Below, piece by piece: positions 7,518 to 14,920 of a stretch of DNA of 26,201 nt. The notes beneath the pieces are model-generated. The model was given only the letters and a program-made list of their open reading frames with translations. It did no database searches and was not told where the DNA came from. Source of the DNA: an uncultured Acetatifactor sp. (GTDB lineage: Bacteria > Bacillota > Clostridia > Lachnospirales > Lachnospiraceae). Within the stretch, counting starts at the first letter, position 1. Each line of letters starts with the position of its first letter. Both the position numbers and the translations under genes were made by a program. The DNA lies in assembly GCA_934402375.1 (NCBI GenBank), contig CAKRUB010000037.1, forward strand, positions 1-26,201, written 5' to 3'.

Positions 7518-10500
7518 TTATGGGCTGGGAGCGTAAAAGGCTTCCAGTCTTTTTAATTGACGGTATCTGTCTGCGGCGGCTGCCGCTGCCTCGGCAAACA
7601 GTTCTTTTGCCTGTTCTGGCGAGGACTGCCGGAGCGCATCATAGCGTATTTCACCGTCAAGGAAGGCCTCATAGTCCAGAACCGGCTCCCTGCTGTCGAG
7701 GTGAAAGGGGTTTTTCCCCTGTGCGCGCAGAGCGGGATTGAAGCGGAAGAGGTGGAAATATCCCGAGTCAACCGCTTTTTTCATTTCGTGGCAGGAGGAG
7801 CCGAGCCCGGAGCGTATGCCGTGCGCGATGCAGGTCGCGTAGGCGATGACGAGGGACGGCCCCGGATAGGCGGCTGCCTCGGTCAGCGCAAGGAGCGTCT
7901 GGTTGAAATCAGCGCCCAGCGCAATCTGTGCAACGTAGACATCCCCGTAGGTCATTGCGATGGAAGCGAGATCCTTTTTGCGTGTGCGCTTTCCGCCGGA
8001 AAGGAACTTGGCGGTAGCGCCCAGCGGCGTTGCCTTGGATGCCTGACCGCCCGTGTTGGAGTAGACCTCCGTGTCAAGCACGAGCAGATTGATATTCCGT
8101 CCGGTGGACAGAACATGATCGAGACCTCCGAAGCCGATGTCGTATGCCCAGCCGTCCCCGCCGATGACCCAGCACGAAGCGTCCGGCATATGCGTCTTTG
8201 CGCCGAGAAGCATTCCGAGACCAAACTCCGCGGCATCCTCAAACAGGGAGTTTGACCATGCAGGTCCATGACCGTCCGCATCCGTGGTGTAGGCGCAGGA
8301 CGGGGAGGAATTGCCCCAGATGGAGCTGCAGCCCGTGGCGTTGGCGATATAGAGATCAGAGCCGAACAGCTGGGTCAACAGCTTGACGTAAGGCGTCTCG
8401 CCGCAGCCGGAGCAGGCGCCTGAAAATTCCATGAGTGGAAGCCGGAATTGGCTTCCCTTTGCCGTATGGGGCGCATATTTCTCCAATGCGGCATCCGAGG
8501 GCAGGAGGGGCTTAGCGTAATCAAAGCAGCGCTGTGGCAGGGAAACGGCTGCTTTCCCGCTCGTCTCTGCGGGATGCATTTCCAACGCTTTTTTCCCTTG
8601 TTTTCCGGGACAGACGGCGGCACAGGCGCCACAGCCGGTACAGTCAACCTCCGAGACGACAATGGCGAAAGAATGATTGTCCAGCCCGGTCATCGGAAGC
8701 ATCGGCATTCCCTCTGGCGCATGAGCTGCCTGCGAGGCATCCAGAACGGCAGGACGGATGACAGCGTGTGGGCAGACGAGGGAGCAGCGGTTGCACTGGA
8801 TACAGTTTTCCGGCAGCCACTTCGGAAGCTCTGTGGCAATATTGCGCCGCTCGTGAGCCGTGCTTCCGGGCGGAGTTGCGCCGTCGCAGTAGTGCAGGAA
8901 AGCGGAAACGGGAAGCTCATTGCCGCGCTGATCCGTGACGGGCTGCTGGATGGCTTTGATATAGTGCTCCAGGGCAGGGGGAGCGGGGAGGGGAGGATTG
9001 TCCAGCCCGGTCATTGCTTCTTCACCCGGCTGCACTGGCAGCTCTGATAAGAAAATCTCTTCCACCTCGGCAAAGCCACGGTCGATCGCCGTCTCGTTCA
9101 TGCGGAGGATTTTCTCACCCATTTTTCCATAGCTTTTTCGGGCGGCTTCCTTCATGAGACGCTTCGCATCCGCTCCCGGCAGCAGTCCGGTCACGGCGAA
9201 GAAGGCTGCCTGCAGGATGGTGCTGATCTTGCCGTTCAGACCGGTTTCCTTCCCTATTTTCAGCGCATCTATGACGTAGAAGCGGATAGAATGCTCCGCG
9301 ACATACTGCCGGAGGGCGGCGGGGAGGTAAGAGGCAAGCTCCGCCCCGCGATATGGGCAATTTAATAAGAAGCTGCCGCCGTCCTTCAATTCCTCCGCCA
9401 TTCTGTATTTGTGCAGAAAGACCGGGTTGTGGCAGGCGACGAAATCTGCACTGTGAATCAGGTAGGCGCTGCGGATGGCGTGATCGCTGAAGCGGAGGTG
9501 TGAGATTGTAAGCCCTCTCGACTTCTTGGAATCGTATTCAAAGTACCCCTGCACCTGTTTTTCGGTGTCGTTGCCGATGATCTTGACAATATTCTTTGTC
9601 GCGCTGACTGTGCCGTCGCCGCCTAGCCCCCAGAATTTGCAGGACACGATATCGGAGACGGGAGGCGTGAAGGCCGCATCAAGGGGAAGCGACAGACCGG
9701 TGACGTCATCCGTGATACCGACCGTGAAGAATTTCTTCTGATGGTTTTGGTAGACGGCGGCAATCTGCCCGGGCGTGGTGTCCTTTGAGCTTAGACCGTA
9801 GCGCCCGGAAAAGACGCGGAGGGCGGGATGAGGAGAGCCGCAGCGGTCGGTTCCGACGGCGAGCAGACCGCCCTGTTCAAGGGCGGACATGACATCGAGG
9901 TAGAGCGGTTCGCCGGGAGCGCCGGGCTCTTTTGTACGGCTCAGCACCGTGATCTGGCGCACGGAGGCAGGCAGCTTTTGAATAAAGTGCGCTGTGCTGA
10001 AGGGGCGGTAGAGGTGGACATTGATCAGACCGTATCTTTCATCGGGACAGGCGAGAAGATATTCGCGGATCGTCTCACAGATGCTTCCCATGGCGACAAG
10101 GACGTGCGTGGCATCCGGCGCGCCGTAATAGTCGAACAGACCATAGTTGGTGCCGAGCGCCGCATTGATTTTCGAGAGCCGCTGTTCCACAATGCATGGG
10201 AGGGCGTCATAGAAAGGGTTAGCTGCCTCCCTCGTCTGGAAAAAGATGTCCGGACTCTGGGCGGAGCCGTAAATTTTCGCATGATGGGGATGGAGACAGT
10301 CCTCGCGGAAGCGGGAGAGGGCTTCCGTATCTGTGAATGCTTTTAAGGTTTTATAATCCCAGACGGATATTTTCTGCAGCTCATGCGAGGTGCGGAAGCC
10401 GTCAAAGAAGCTGATAAAGGGGATCCTGCCGCTGAGGGCGGCGAGGTGGGGAACAGGCGACAGATCCATGACCTCCTGTACTCCGGCACATGCCCAGATG

Positions 10501-10946
10501 GCAGCGCCGGTCTGGCGGCAGGCATAGATGTCGGAGTGATCGCCGAAGATGGAGAGGGCGTGGGTCGCAAGCGCCCGGGATGCAACGTGCAGAACACCCG
10601 GCAGCAGTTCGCCAGCCATACGGTAGATGTTGGGGAGCATGAGGAGCAGTCCCTGCGAGGAGGTGAAGGTTGTGGCGAGCAGCCCGGAGAGCAATGCTCC
10701 ATGCATTGCGCCCGCCGCACCAGCCTCGGATTGCATCTGGACAAGCTGCATGGGCATTCCGTAGATAGTCTCCCTGCCGTCGGCAGCCCAGCTGTCACAA
10801 AGCTCAGCCATGGGGGAAGAGGGGGTGATGGGATAGATCGCGGCCGCCTCGCTGTATGCATAGGCGACATGTGCTGCAGCGGCATTGCCGTCCATGATTT
10901 TCAGACTGCGCGCCCGTCTGCTTAAAGATGTATGATTTTTCTGCAT
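7518..10946 (-). CDS. nifJ: Pyruvate:ferredoxin (flavodoxin) oxidoreductase, single-chain
   Basis: This 1142-residue protein has the full domain order of single-chain PFOR: a pyrimidine-binding domain with YPITPSSPMAE near residue 38; the transketolase-like middle and the gamma domain (FWGLGGDGTVSATKN); two [4Fe-4S] clusters (CIQCNRCSLVCPHAVIRP and CTGCGACAAVCP); and the ThDP domain with SGACSGCGETPY, GGDGWAYDIGFGGLDH and the Cys of ATCIAHGI. It oxidises pyruvate with CoA to acetyl-CoA and CO2 and reduces ferredoxin, the central fermentative step in this kind of anaerobe. It is slightly short for the family (usually about 1170-1200) but no motif is missing. ATG 10946 follows AGGAGG with an 8-base spacer. 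It lies 74 bp downstream of the sufB-like gene on the same strand, and its start is buried in an inverted repeat. Confidence 0.97.
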   Translation of the reverse strand: MQKNHTSLSRRARSLKIMDGNAAAAHVAYAYSEAAAIYPITPSSPMAELCDSWAADGRETIYGMPMQLVQMQSEAGAAGAMHGALLSGLLATTFTSSQGLLLMLPNIYRMAGELLPGVLHVASRALATHALSIFGDHSDIYACRQTGAAIWACAGVQEVMDLSPVPHLAALSGRIPFISFFDGFRTSHELQKISVWDYKTLKAFTDTEALSRFREDCLHPHHAKIYGSAQSPDIFFQTREAANPFYDALPCIVEQRLSKINAALGTNYGLFDYYGAPDATHVLVAMGSICETIREYLLACPDERYGLINVHLYRPFSTAHFIQKLPASVRQITVLSRTKEPGAPGEPLYLDVMSALEQGGLLAVGTDRCGSPHPALRVFSGRYGLSSKDTTPGQIAAVYQNHQKKFFTVGITDDVTGLSLPLDAAFTPPVSDIVSCKFWGLGGDGTVSATKNIVKIIGNDTEKQVQGYFEYDSKKSRGLTISHLRFSDHAIRSAYLIHSADFVACHNPVFLHKYRMAEELKDGGSFLLNCPYRGAELASYLPAALRQYVAEHSIRFYVIDALKIGKETGLNGKISTILQAAFFAVTGLLPGADAKRLMKEAARKSYGKMGEKILRMNETAIDRGFAEVEEIFLSELPVQPGEEAMTGLDNPPLPAPPALEHYIKAIQQPVTDQRGNELPVSAFLHYCDGATPPGSTAHERRNIATELPKWLPENCIQCNRCSLVCPHAVIRPAVLDASQAAHAPEGMPMLPMTGLDNHSFAIVVSEVDCTGCGACAAVCPGKQGKKALEMHPAETSGKAAVSLPQRCFDYAKPLLPSDAALEKYAPHTAKGSQFRLPLMEFSGACSGCGETPYVKLLTQLFGSDLYIANATGCSSIWGNSSPSCAYTTDADGHGPAWSNSLFEDAAEFGLGMLLGAKTHMPDASCWVIGGDGWAYDIGFGGLDHVLSTGRNINLLVLDTEVYSNTGGQASKATPLGATAKFLSGGKRTRKKDLASIAMTYGDVYVAQIALGADFNQTLLALTEAAAYPGPSLVIAYATCIAHGIRSGLGSSCHEMKKAVDSGYFHLFRFNPALRAQGKNPFHLDSREPVLDYEAFLDGEIRYDALRQSSPEQAKELFAEAAAAAADRYRQLKRLEAFYAPSP

Positions 10947-10996
10947 AAAAAAAGCCTCCTGACAATGACATTGTCTCCGGGAGACCTTTTTTTATG
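10944..10996 (-). promoter_or_regulatory. Inverted repeat enclosing the nifJ RBS and start codon (terminator/attenuator-like)
   Basis: Perfect 11-bp arms, CATAAAAAAAG (10944-10954) and its complement (10986-10996), enclose the nifJ ribosome binding site; one arm contains the ATG. Inside are two further perfect repeats sharing three bases: GACAATG/CATTGTC (10961-10967, 10969-10975) and GTCTCC/GGAGAC (10973-10978, 10980-10985). In the minus-strand RNA the element ends in a U7 run before AUG. It could end suf transcripts, sequester the nifJ site, or both. A weak promoter (TTGTAC, 16 bp, CATAAA) overlaps its upstream edge. Confidence 0.65.
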
Positions 10997-11020
10997 CGTA
11001 GTGTGCATGGCGGTACAAGT

Positions 11021-11938
11021 TTATTTCAGGAAGCCGTTGACAATCTGTGCCTCTGCCTCTGCCTCGGTCAGTCCAAGGGTCATCAGCTTTGTGATCTGTT
11101 CACCGGCGATCTTACCGATGGCGGCTTCGTGGATCAGCTCGGCGTCGAGATCGTTCGCGGTGATCTCCGGGATTGCACTGATCTTTGCGTGATCCATAAT
11201 AATGCCGTCGCATTCGGAATGACCGGCGCAACGGTTGTTTCCGTTGATCTTTGAGAGAAAGGTCTGTGTCGATTCGTCTCTGGCGACAGAGCGGGAGATG
11301 ATGTTTGCGCTCGAGCCTGCGCCGTTCAGGTCGACGTGGAAGGAGGTCTGCGCGGTCTGGTGTCCATGTGTCATCAGCTTTTCTGTGACAATGATCTTTG
11401 CGCCGTCAGCGAGCGTCGCCTTGGTCGAGCGGACGGTGGAGTCCACACCCTTGATCTGGACCATCTCCATCTCCATAAAGCTGTTTTCGCCGAGCTCGAC
11501 GACTGTCTCGGGATTCATGATGCGCTCGCCCTTGCCGTCGCCGCTTCCGTAATGCTTCTCCACATATTTTACATGCGAATTCTTTCCGATATAGAAGGAG
11601 TGAATGCCGTCGTGCTTGCTGTCAGCATCTCCGCTGTTGTGAATGCCGCACCCCGCAATGATGGTAACGTCACAGTCGTCGCCTACATAGAAGTCGTTGT
11701 ATACCATCTCCGTCAGACCGCTCTGGCTTAAAACAACGGGAATGTGCACGCTCTCATTCTTCGTCCCGGGTTTAATCAATATGTCGATTCCCTGCTTGTC
11801 GGTCTTTGTCACAATATCAATATGAGCTGTCGTAGCACGCGCCGCACTCTTTCCATTGGCACGGATGTTGTAGGCACCGGCGGGCATCTCATGCAGCCCG
11901 GCTACCTGCTCCAGCAGATTTTTCTGTATCTCATCCAT
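11021..11938 (-). CDS. SufB/SufD-family Fe-S cluster scaffold (SmsB-like)
   Basis: This 305-residue protein is a short form of the SufB/SufD beta-helix family. It lacks the long N-terminal region of full SufB. Recognisable parts are VLSQSGLTEMVYNDFYVGDD, the GCGIHNSG motif, DGIHSFYIGKN and the C-terminal segment SECDGIIMDHAKISAIPEI, which corresponds to the SufB-like core with its conserved Glu/His. With SufC it should form the scaffold on which Fe-S clusters are assembled. Only sufC and this gene are present; sufS, sufU and a second sufD are absent, which matches the minimal two-gene SUF-like (SMS) systems described in anaerobes. ATG 11938 follows AAAGGA by about 10 bases. It is 23 bp from sufC, so co-transcribed. 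Confidence 0.88.
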   Translation of the reverse strand: MDEIQKNLLEQVAGLHEMPAGAYNIRANGKSAARATTAHIDIVTKTDKQGIDILIKPGTKNESVHIPVVLSQSGLTEMVYNDFYVGDDCDVTIIAGCGIHNSGDADSKHDGIHSFYIGKNSHVKYVEKHYGSGDGKGERIMNPETVVELGENSFMEMEMVQIKGVDSTVRSTKATLADGAKIIVTEKLMTHGHQTAQTSFHVDLNGAGSSANIISRSVARDESTQTFLSKINGNNRCAGHSECDGIIMDHAKISAIPEITANDLDAELIHEAAIGKIAGEQITKLMTLGLTEAEAEAQIVNGFLK

Positions 11939-11961
11939 GGTGGTTTGTTCCTTTCTGTTCG

Positions 11962-12687
11962 TTATGACTGCTGGTAGAACCGGCAGCCCTCTGTACCCTT
12001 CAGAAGCTCGGGGAGAATGTCCTCCCTGCGTCCCTTTGCCTGAACGGTTCCGTTTGCCAGAACCACGATCTCATCCGCGATGTTGAGGATGCGCTCCTGA
12101 TGCGAAATGATAATCAGCGAGTTATCGCTGGACGCATGCATTTCCTCGAATACCTTGATGAGATTGTTAAAGCTCCAGAGATCTATGCCTGCCTCCGGCT
12201 CATCAAAGACGGAGAGGGGAGTATTCCGTGCTATAATCGTTGCGATTTCAATTCTTTTTAATTCACCGCCGGAAAGACTGCCGTCGATGTCGCGGTTAAT
12301 ATAATCTCTGGCACACAGACCGACCTTGGAGAGGTAGTCGCAGACATTTGGGAGCTTGACCTGATTGCCTGCCGCGAGCGTGATCAGATCCTTCACCTTG
12401 ATTCCCTTGAAGCGGACGGGCTGCTGGAAAGCAAAGCTGATTCCCTCCCTGGCGCGTTCGGTGATGCTTAAGCCGGTGATGTCCTTTCCATTAAAAAGGA
12501 TTTTCCCGGATGTCGGCTGTTCGATTCCCATGATCAGCTTGGCAAGAGTCGATTTTCCCCCGCCGTTTGGCCCGGTGATGGCGATAAAGGTATGATCCTC
12601 AAAGGTGAGGTTGAGATCCCTTATGATCTCTTTCTGACCGTCCGCCGCATCGGCTACCTGAAAGGAGAGATTTTGTAATTCAAGCAT
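11962..12687 (-). CDS. sufC: Fe-S assembly ABC ATPase SufC (SmsC-like)
   Basis: This 241-residue soluble ABC ATPase has Walker A GPNGGGKST at residues 39-47, a Q-loop region (FAFQQPVRFKGI), signature LSGGELKRIEIA near 139, Walker B ending FDEPEAGID, and the switch His in IIISHQE. SufC dimers bind the SufB-type scaffold and use ATP to drive cluster assembly; they do not transport anything. The strong site AGGAGG lies 7 bases before ATG 12687. It is the first gene of sufC-sufB-like, with nifJ, a heavily Fe-S-dependent enzyme, downstream on the same strand. A 6-bp stem-loop sits in its leader (12705-12720). Confidence 0.94.
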   Translation of the reverse strand: MLELQNLSFQVADAADGQKEIIRDLNLTFEDHTFIAITGPNGGGKSTLAKLIMGIEQPTSGKILFNGKDITGLSITERAREGISFAFQQPVRFKGIKVKDLITLAAGNQVKLPNVCDYLSKVGLCARDYINRDIDGSLSGGELKRIEIATIIARNTPLSVFDEPEAGIDLWSFNNLIKVFEEMHASSDNSLIIISHQERILNIADEIVVLANGTVQAKGRREDILPELLKGTEGCRFYQQS

Positions 12688-12704
12688 AAATTTCCTCCTG
12701 AAAA

Positions 12705-12720
12705 CTGCCGTCTCCGGCAG
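12705..12720 (-). promoter_or_regulatory. Small hairpin in the sufC leader
   Basis: CTGCCG (12705-12710) and CGGCAG (12715-12720) form a perfect 6-bp stem with a 4-base loop. It lies about 10 bases upstream of the sufC Shine-Dalgarno and has no U tract, so it is not a terminator. It may stabilise the messenger or bind a regulator. Confidence 0.4.
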
Positions 12721-12742
12721 ATTATGTATATAACATTTTATC

Positions 12743-12751
12743 AGTATAACA
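12743..12751 (-). promoter_or_regulatory. Predicted extended -10 promoter for sufC
   Basis: The minus strand reads TGTTATACT, an extended -10 (TGnTATACT). The hexamer 17 bp upstream is a poor -35 box. The predicted start near 12736 gives a leader of about 50 bases that includes the small hairpin. Confidence 0.45.
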
Positions 12752-12831
12752 CAGATTACCGGAAAACTATACCTCTTTTCTAAAAAGACAGTAAAAAAGA
12801 AAATATTTTGTTACAAAAAATTAGCTCTTAC

Positions 12832-12860
12832 TTGTTATCAATAGGTAAATGTGGTAGAAT
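12832..12860 (+). promoter_or_regulatory. Promoter of the chemoreceptor gene
   Basis: TTGTTA (12832-12837) and TAGAAT (12855-12860) are separated by 17 bp. It overlaps an upstream in-frame start at 12851, which supports ATG 12899 as the true start. Confidence 0.6.
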
Positions 12861-12898
12861 CTATTCGGATTTTTAGCATATTTCGGAGGGAAGAGACA

Positions 12899-14374
12899 AT
12901 GAACGAGGCTTTTTCAGAAAAAGGCCATATCAATTATGTGGCTACAATGGGACATACGGTAGTAAATACGGTTCTGCTTCTGGCTTATGCGGTAGAGCTG
13001 ATTAAGGGTTCGAGGACACCGATGTACTTTACGCTTTTTGCCCTGCTCTGCGTGGTGCCGGTCGTTACGGAGCACATTCTGTATCGCAGGAATCATGAGG
13101 ATGGAAAGATCATACATATCATAGGCGATTCCTACGGGGCGCTGTATCTGTTTGCTATTTTCACATCGGACAGCCTTTTGACGTATACCTACGCTTTTCC
13201 CATGTTTTTGATCATTATTCTCTATATGGATGTAAAGTTTTGTGCGCTGGTCGGTGTGTTCTGCTGTCTCGGCAATGTGGTGAGCGTTGCGGTTACGGCA
13301 ATTTCCAAGGGTTATGCGCCGGAGCAGATACCGGATGTGGAAATCCGCATTCTATGCACGCTGCTGACGGCGGCATATATGGTCGTGACGACGGTGGCGG
13401 TGAAGAAGGTAAACGGTGCAAAGCTTGAGCAGATCGAGAAACAGAAGGAAGCCGCCCATGCGCTGACAGACAATGTATTGCAGACCTCCGGGGACATGAT
13501 CACAGGAATCCGGCAGGTGTCAGAGAAGATGGAGCAGCTCGGAAGCTCCATGGAGCAGATTCACAGCTCGATGGGTGAGGTATCAACCGGAAGCTCCGAG
13601 ACGGCGGAATCCGTACAGCAGCAGCTGCAGAAGACGGAAGTCATCCAGCAGCACATTGCGAAGGTTAAGGATACGGCGGCTGAAATTGAAGAAAATATGA
13701 ATGCGACGGCGGAGAAGGTGACGACCGGCAGACAGCAGATGGATGCGCTGGCAGAGCAGGTTGAAAAATCCATGACGGCGAACCGGCAGGTGCTGGAGCA
13801 GATGAAGGCGCTCAGCGAGTACACCGGACAGATGAATACGATTATCGAAACAATCACGAGCATTGCAAACAGTACCGGAATGCTGGCACTGAATGCAAGC
13901 ATCGAGGCGGCGCGCGCAGGGGAAGCCGGAAAGGGCTTCGCGGTGGTTGCCAGCCAGATTTCCGGGCTTGCAAATCAGACGAAAGCAGCCACCGTGAATA
14001 TTACGGATCTGATCGGACATATCAATCAGGAGCTTGTCTCTGTTGAGGAAGCAGTGGATGTCGTCACAGAGAGCAACAAGGCGAATGCGGAGAGCACGCG
14101 CGTTGTTGGCGAGAACTTTGAGGGAATCACACAGGGAACGGAGAATGTGGAAGCCCGGACAAGGGAGCTGATGGGAATCGTCGGTGAACTTGAGACAGCG
14201 AATGCGGACATTGTAGAGCACATCCAGACGGTTTCCGCTATTACGGAGGAGGTTTCCGCGCATGCAAACGAAACCTTCAATGCCTGCGAGGAAAACAGTC
14301 TGCTTGTCGAGGCTGTGACCGGTGTTGTCGGAGAACTCAGCAGCAGTGCCGAAAAGCTTCAGAATGCAAGGTAA
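12899..14374 (+). CDS. Methyl-accepting chemotaxis protein with a polytopic membrane N-terminus
   Basis: This 491-residue protein has about six hydrophobic segments in the first 180 residues, then a long coiled-coil signalling domain. The conserved receptor tip is at about residues 321-355 (IANSTGMLALNASIEAARAG, then EAGKGFAVVA), which binds CheA and CheW. There is no periplasmic ligand-binding domain between membrane helices, no clear HAMP domain, and no C-terminal NWETF-like tether for CheR. It may therefore sense a membrane-borne or cytoplasmic signal. ATG 12899 follows GGAGGG by 8 bases. It is monocistronic between the divergent suf operon and tRNA-Arg, with no che genes in the window. 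Confidence 0.93.
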   Translation: MNEAFSEKGHINYVATMGHTVVNTVLLLAYAVELIKGSRTPMYFTLFALLCVVPVVTEHILYRRNHEDGKIIHIIGDSYGALYLFAIFTSDSLLTYTYAFPMFLIIILYMDVKFCALVGVFCCLGNVVSVAVTAISKGYAPEQIPDVEIRILCTLLTAAYMVVTTVAVKKVNGAKLEQIEKQKEAAHALTDNVLQTSGDMITGIRQVSEKMEQLGSSMEQIHSSMGEVSTGSSETAESVQQQLQKTEVIQQHIAKVKDTAAEIEENMNATAEKVTTGRQQMDALAEQVEKSMTANRQVLEQMKALSEYTGQMNTIIETITSIANSTGMLALNASIEAARAGEAGKGFAVVASQISGLANQTKAATVNITDLIGHINQELVSVEEAVDVVTESNKANAESTRVVGENFEGITQGTENVEARTRELMGIVGELETANADIVEHIQTVSAITEEVSAHANETFNACEENSLLVEAVTGVVGELSSSAEKLQNAR

Positions 14375-14407
14375 TAACAGTCAGAAAAAATGTTGTAAAA
14401 ATAATGC

Positions 14408-14436
14408 TTGACTTTTTTAGGAAAAGAGGTTATTAT
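14408..14436 (+). promoter_or_regulatory. Promoter of tRNA-Arg
   Basis: TTGACT (14408-14413) and TATTAT (14431-14436) are separated by 17 bp. The predicted start near 14443 is about 28 bases before the mature tRNA. Confidence 0.7.
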
Positions 14437-14470
14437 ATCTAATGTTGCAGGTAATACTGCAAGATAGAGT

Positions 14471-14544
14471 GTGCGTGTAGCTCAGCTGGATAGAGCGACT
14501 GGCTACGGACCAGTAGGTCGAGGGTTCGAATCCTTTCACGCACG
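14471..14544 (+). tRNA. tRNA-Arg (anticodon ACG)
   Basis: Acceptor GTGCGTG (14471-14477) pairs with CACGCAC (14537-14543), and the discriminator is G14544. The anticodon loop CTACGGA lies between CTGG and CCAG, giving anticodon ACG at 14505-14507. This is the tRNA normally deaminated to ICG to read CGU/CGC/CGA. T-arm TTCGAAT is present. No CCA is encoded. Confidence 0.96.
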
Positions 14545-14550
14545 GCATAA

Positions 14551-14579
14551 GGCTCAGACGTTTGTCTGGGTCTTTTTTT
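14551..14579 (+). terminator. Intrinsic terminator after tRNA-Arg
   Basis: A 9-bp stem (14551-14559 with 14564-14572, two G-U pairs) closes a GTTT loop and is followed by seven T residues. It starts 6 bases past the tRNA. Confidence 0.85.
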
Positions 14580-14594
14580 GTGTCTTTTGCCCTC

Positions 14595-14649
14595 TTGACA
14601 GCCTCATTATTTCCAACTATAACTACAGCGTAATTGATTACGGCGTAAT
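14595..14649 (+). promoter_or_regulatory. Orphan promoter with a palindromic operator at the start point
   Basis: A consensus -35 TTGACA (14595-14600) and TATAAC (14618-14623) are 17 bp apart. At the expected start point is the palindrome CGTAAT-TG-ATTACG (14629-14642), followed by a third CGTAAT half-site at 14644-14649. This looks like a tightly repressed promoter, yet no intact gene follows it on the plus strand. The stretch 14580-14920 holds only this promoter, a 6-codon open frame at 14654, the possible remnant at 14711 and a hairpin. Confidence 0.5.
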
Positions 14650-14710
14650 CGAAATGAACGGAGTGACAATATAGCATTGAGGGATCATTCGCTGGACGAT
14701 AGAATCATAG

Positions 14711-14880
14711 ATGTTTGCGCTGGCGTTTGTCGCGCCATATGTGGCGGGCGGAAAGAGGATTCCGCCGGAGACCGTGCAGGAAATGATGCGGCGCTCGCTC
14801 TATGACATCAAGTGGTATTTTGGCAGGACGGAGCTGAACACGGAAAATGGAAAGGCGGAGAATACTGCGACTATTATATC
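14711..14880 (+). pseudogene. Possible gene remnant of about 55 codons
   Basis: From ATG 14711 the frame has codon choice like neighbouring genes (many CTG, GCG, GAG, CGG, ATC) for about 55 codons and includes a plausible amphipathic stretch, PPETVQEMMRRSLYDIKWYF. After about 14880 the frame merely continues antisense to the next gene and loses this character. There is no ribosome binding site. A different frame upstream (from about 14674) also reads acceptably, which suggests a frameshift. I read this as the truncated remains of a small gene served by the promoter at 14595. I do not recognise the family. Confidence 0.25.
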
Positions 14881-14881
14881 A

Positions 14882-14911
14882 CGGGCAACCAGGAGTAATC
14901 CTGATTGCCCG
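14882..14911 (-). terminator. Strong hairpin downstream of the HTH regulator, no U tract
   Basis: 13-base arms at 14882-14894 and 14899-14911 pair at 12 positions plus one G-U on the minus strand, with a 4-base loop. It lies 9 bp beyond the regulator stop codon. No T run follows on either strand, so it may act with a factor or protect the 3' end. Confidence 0.5.
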
Positions 14912-14920
14912 ATTGTAATT

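Noticed and set aside
7557..10925. Several plus-strand frames opposite nifJ
   Set aside because: nifJ is intact with all cluster and cofactor motifs; the opposite frames are by-products of its GC-rich codons.
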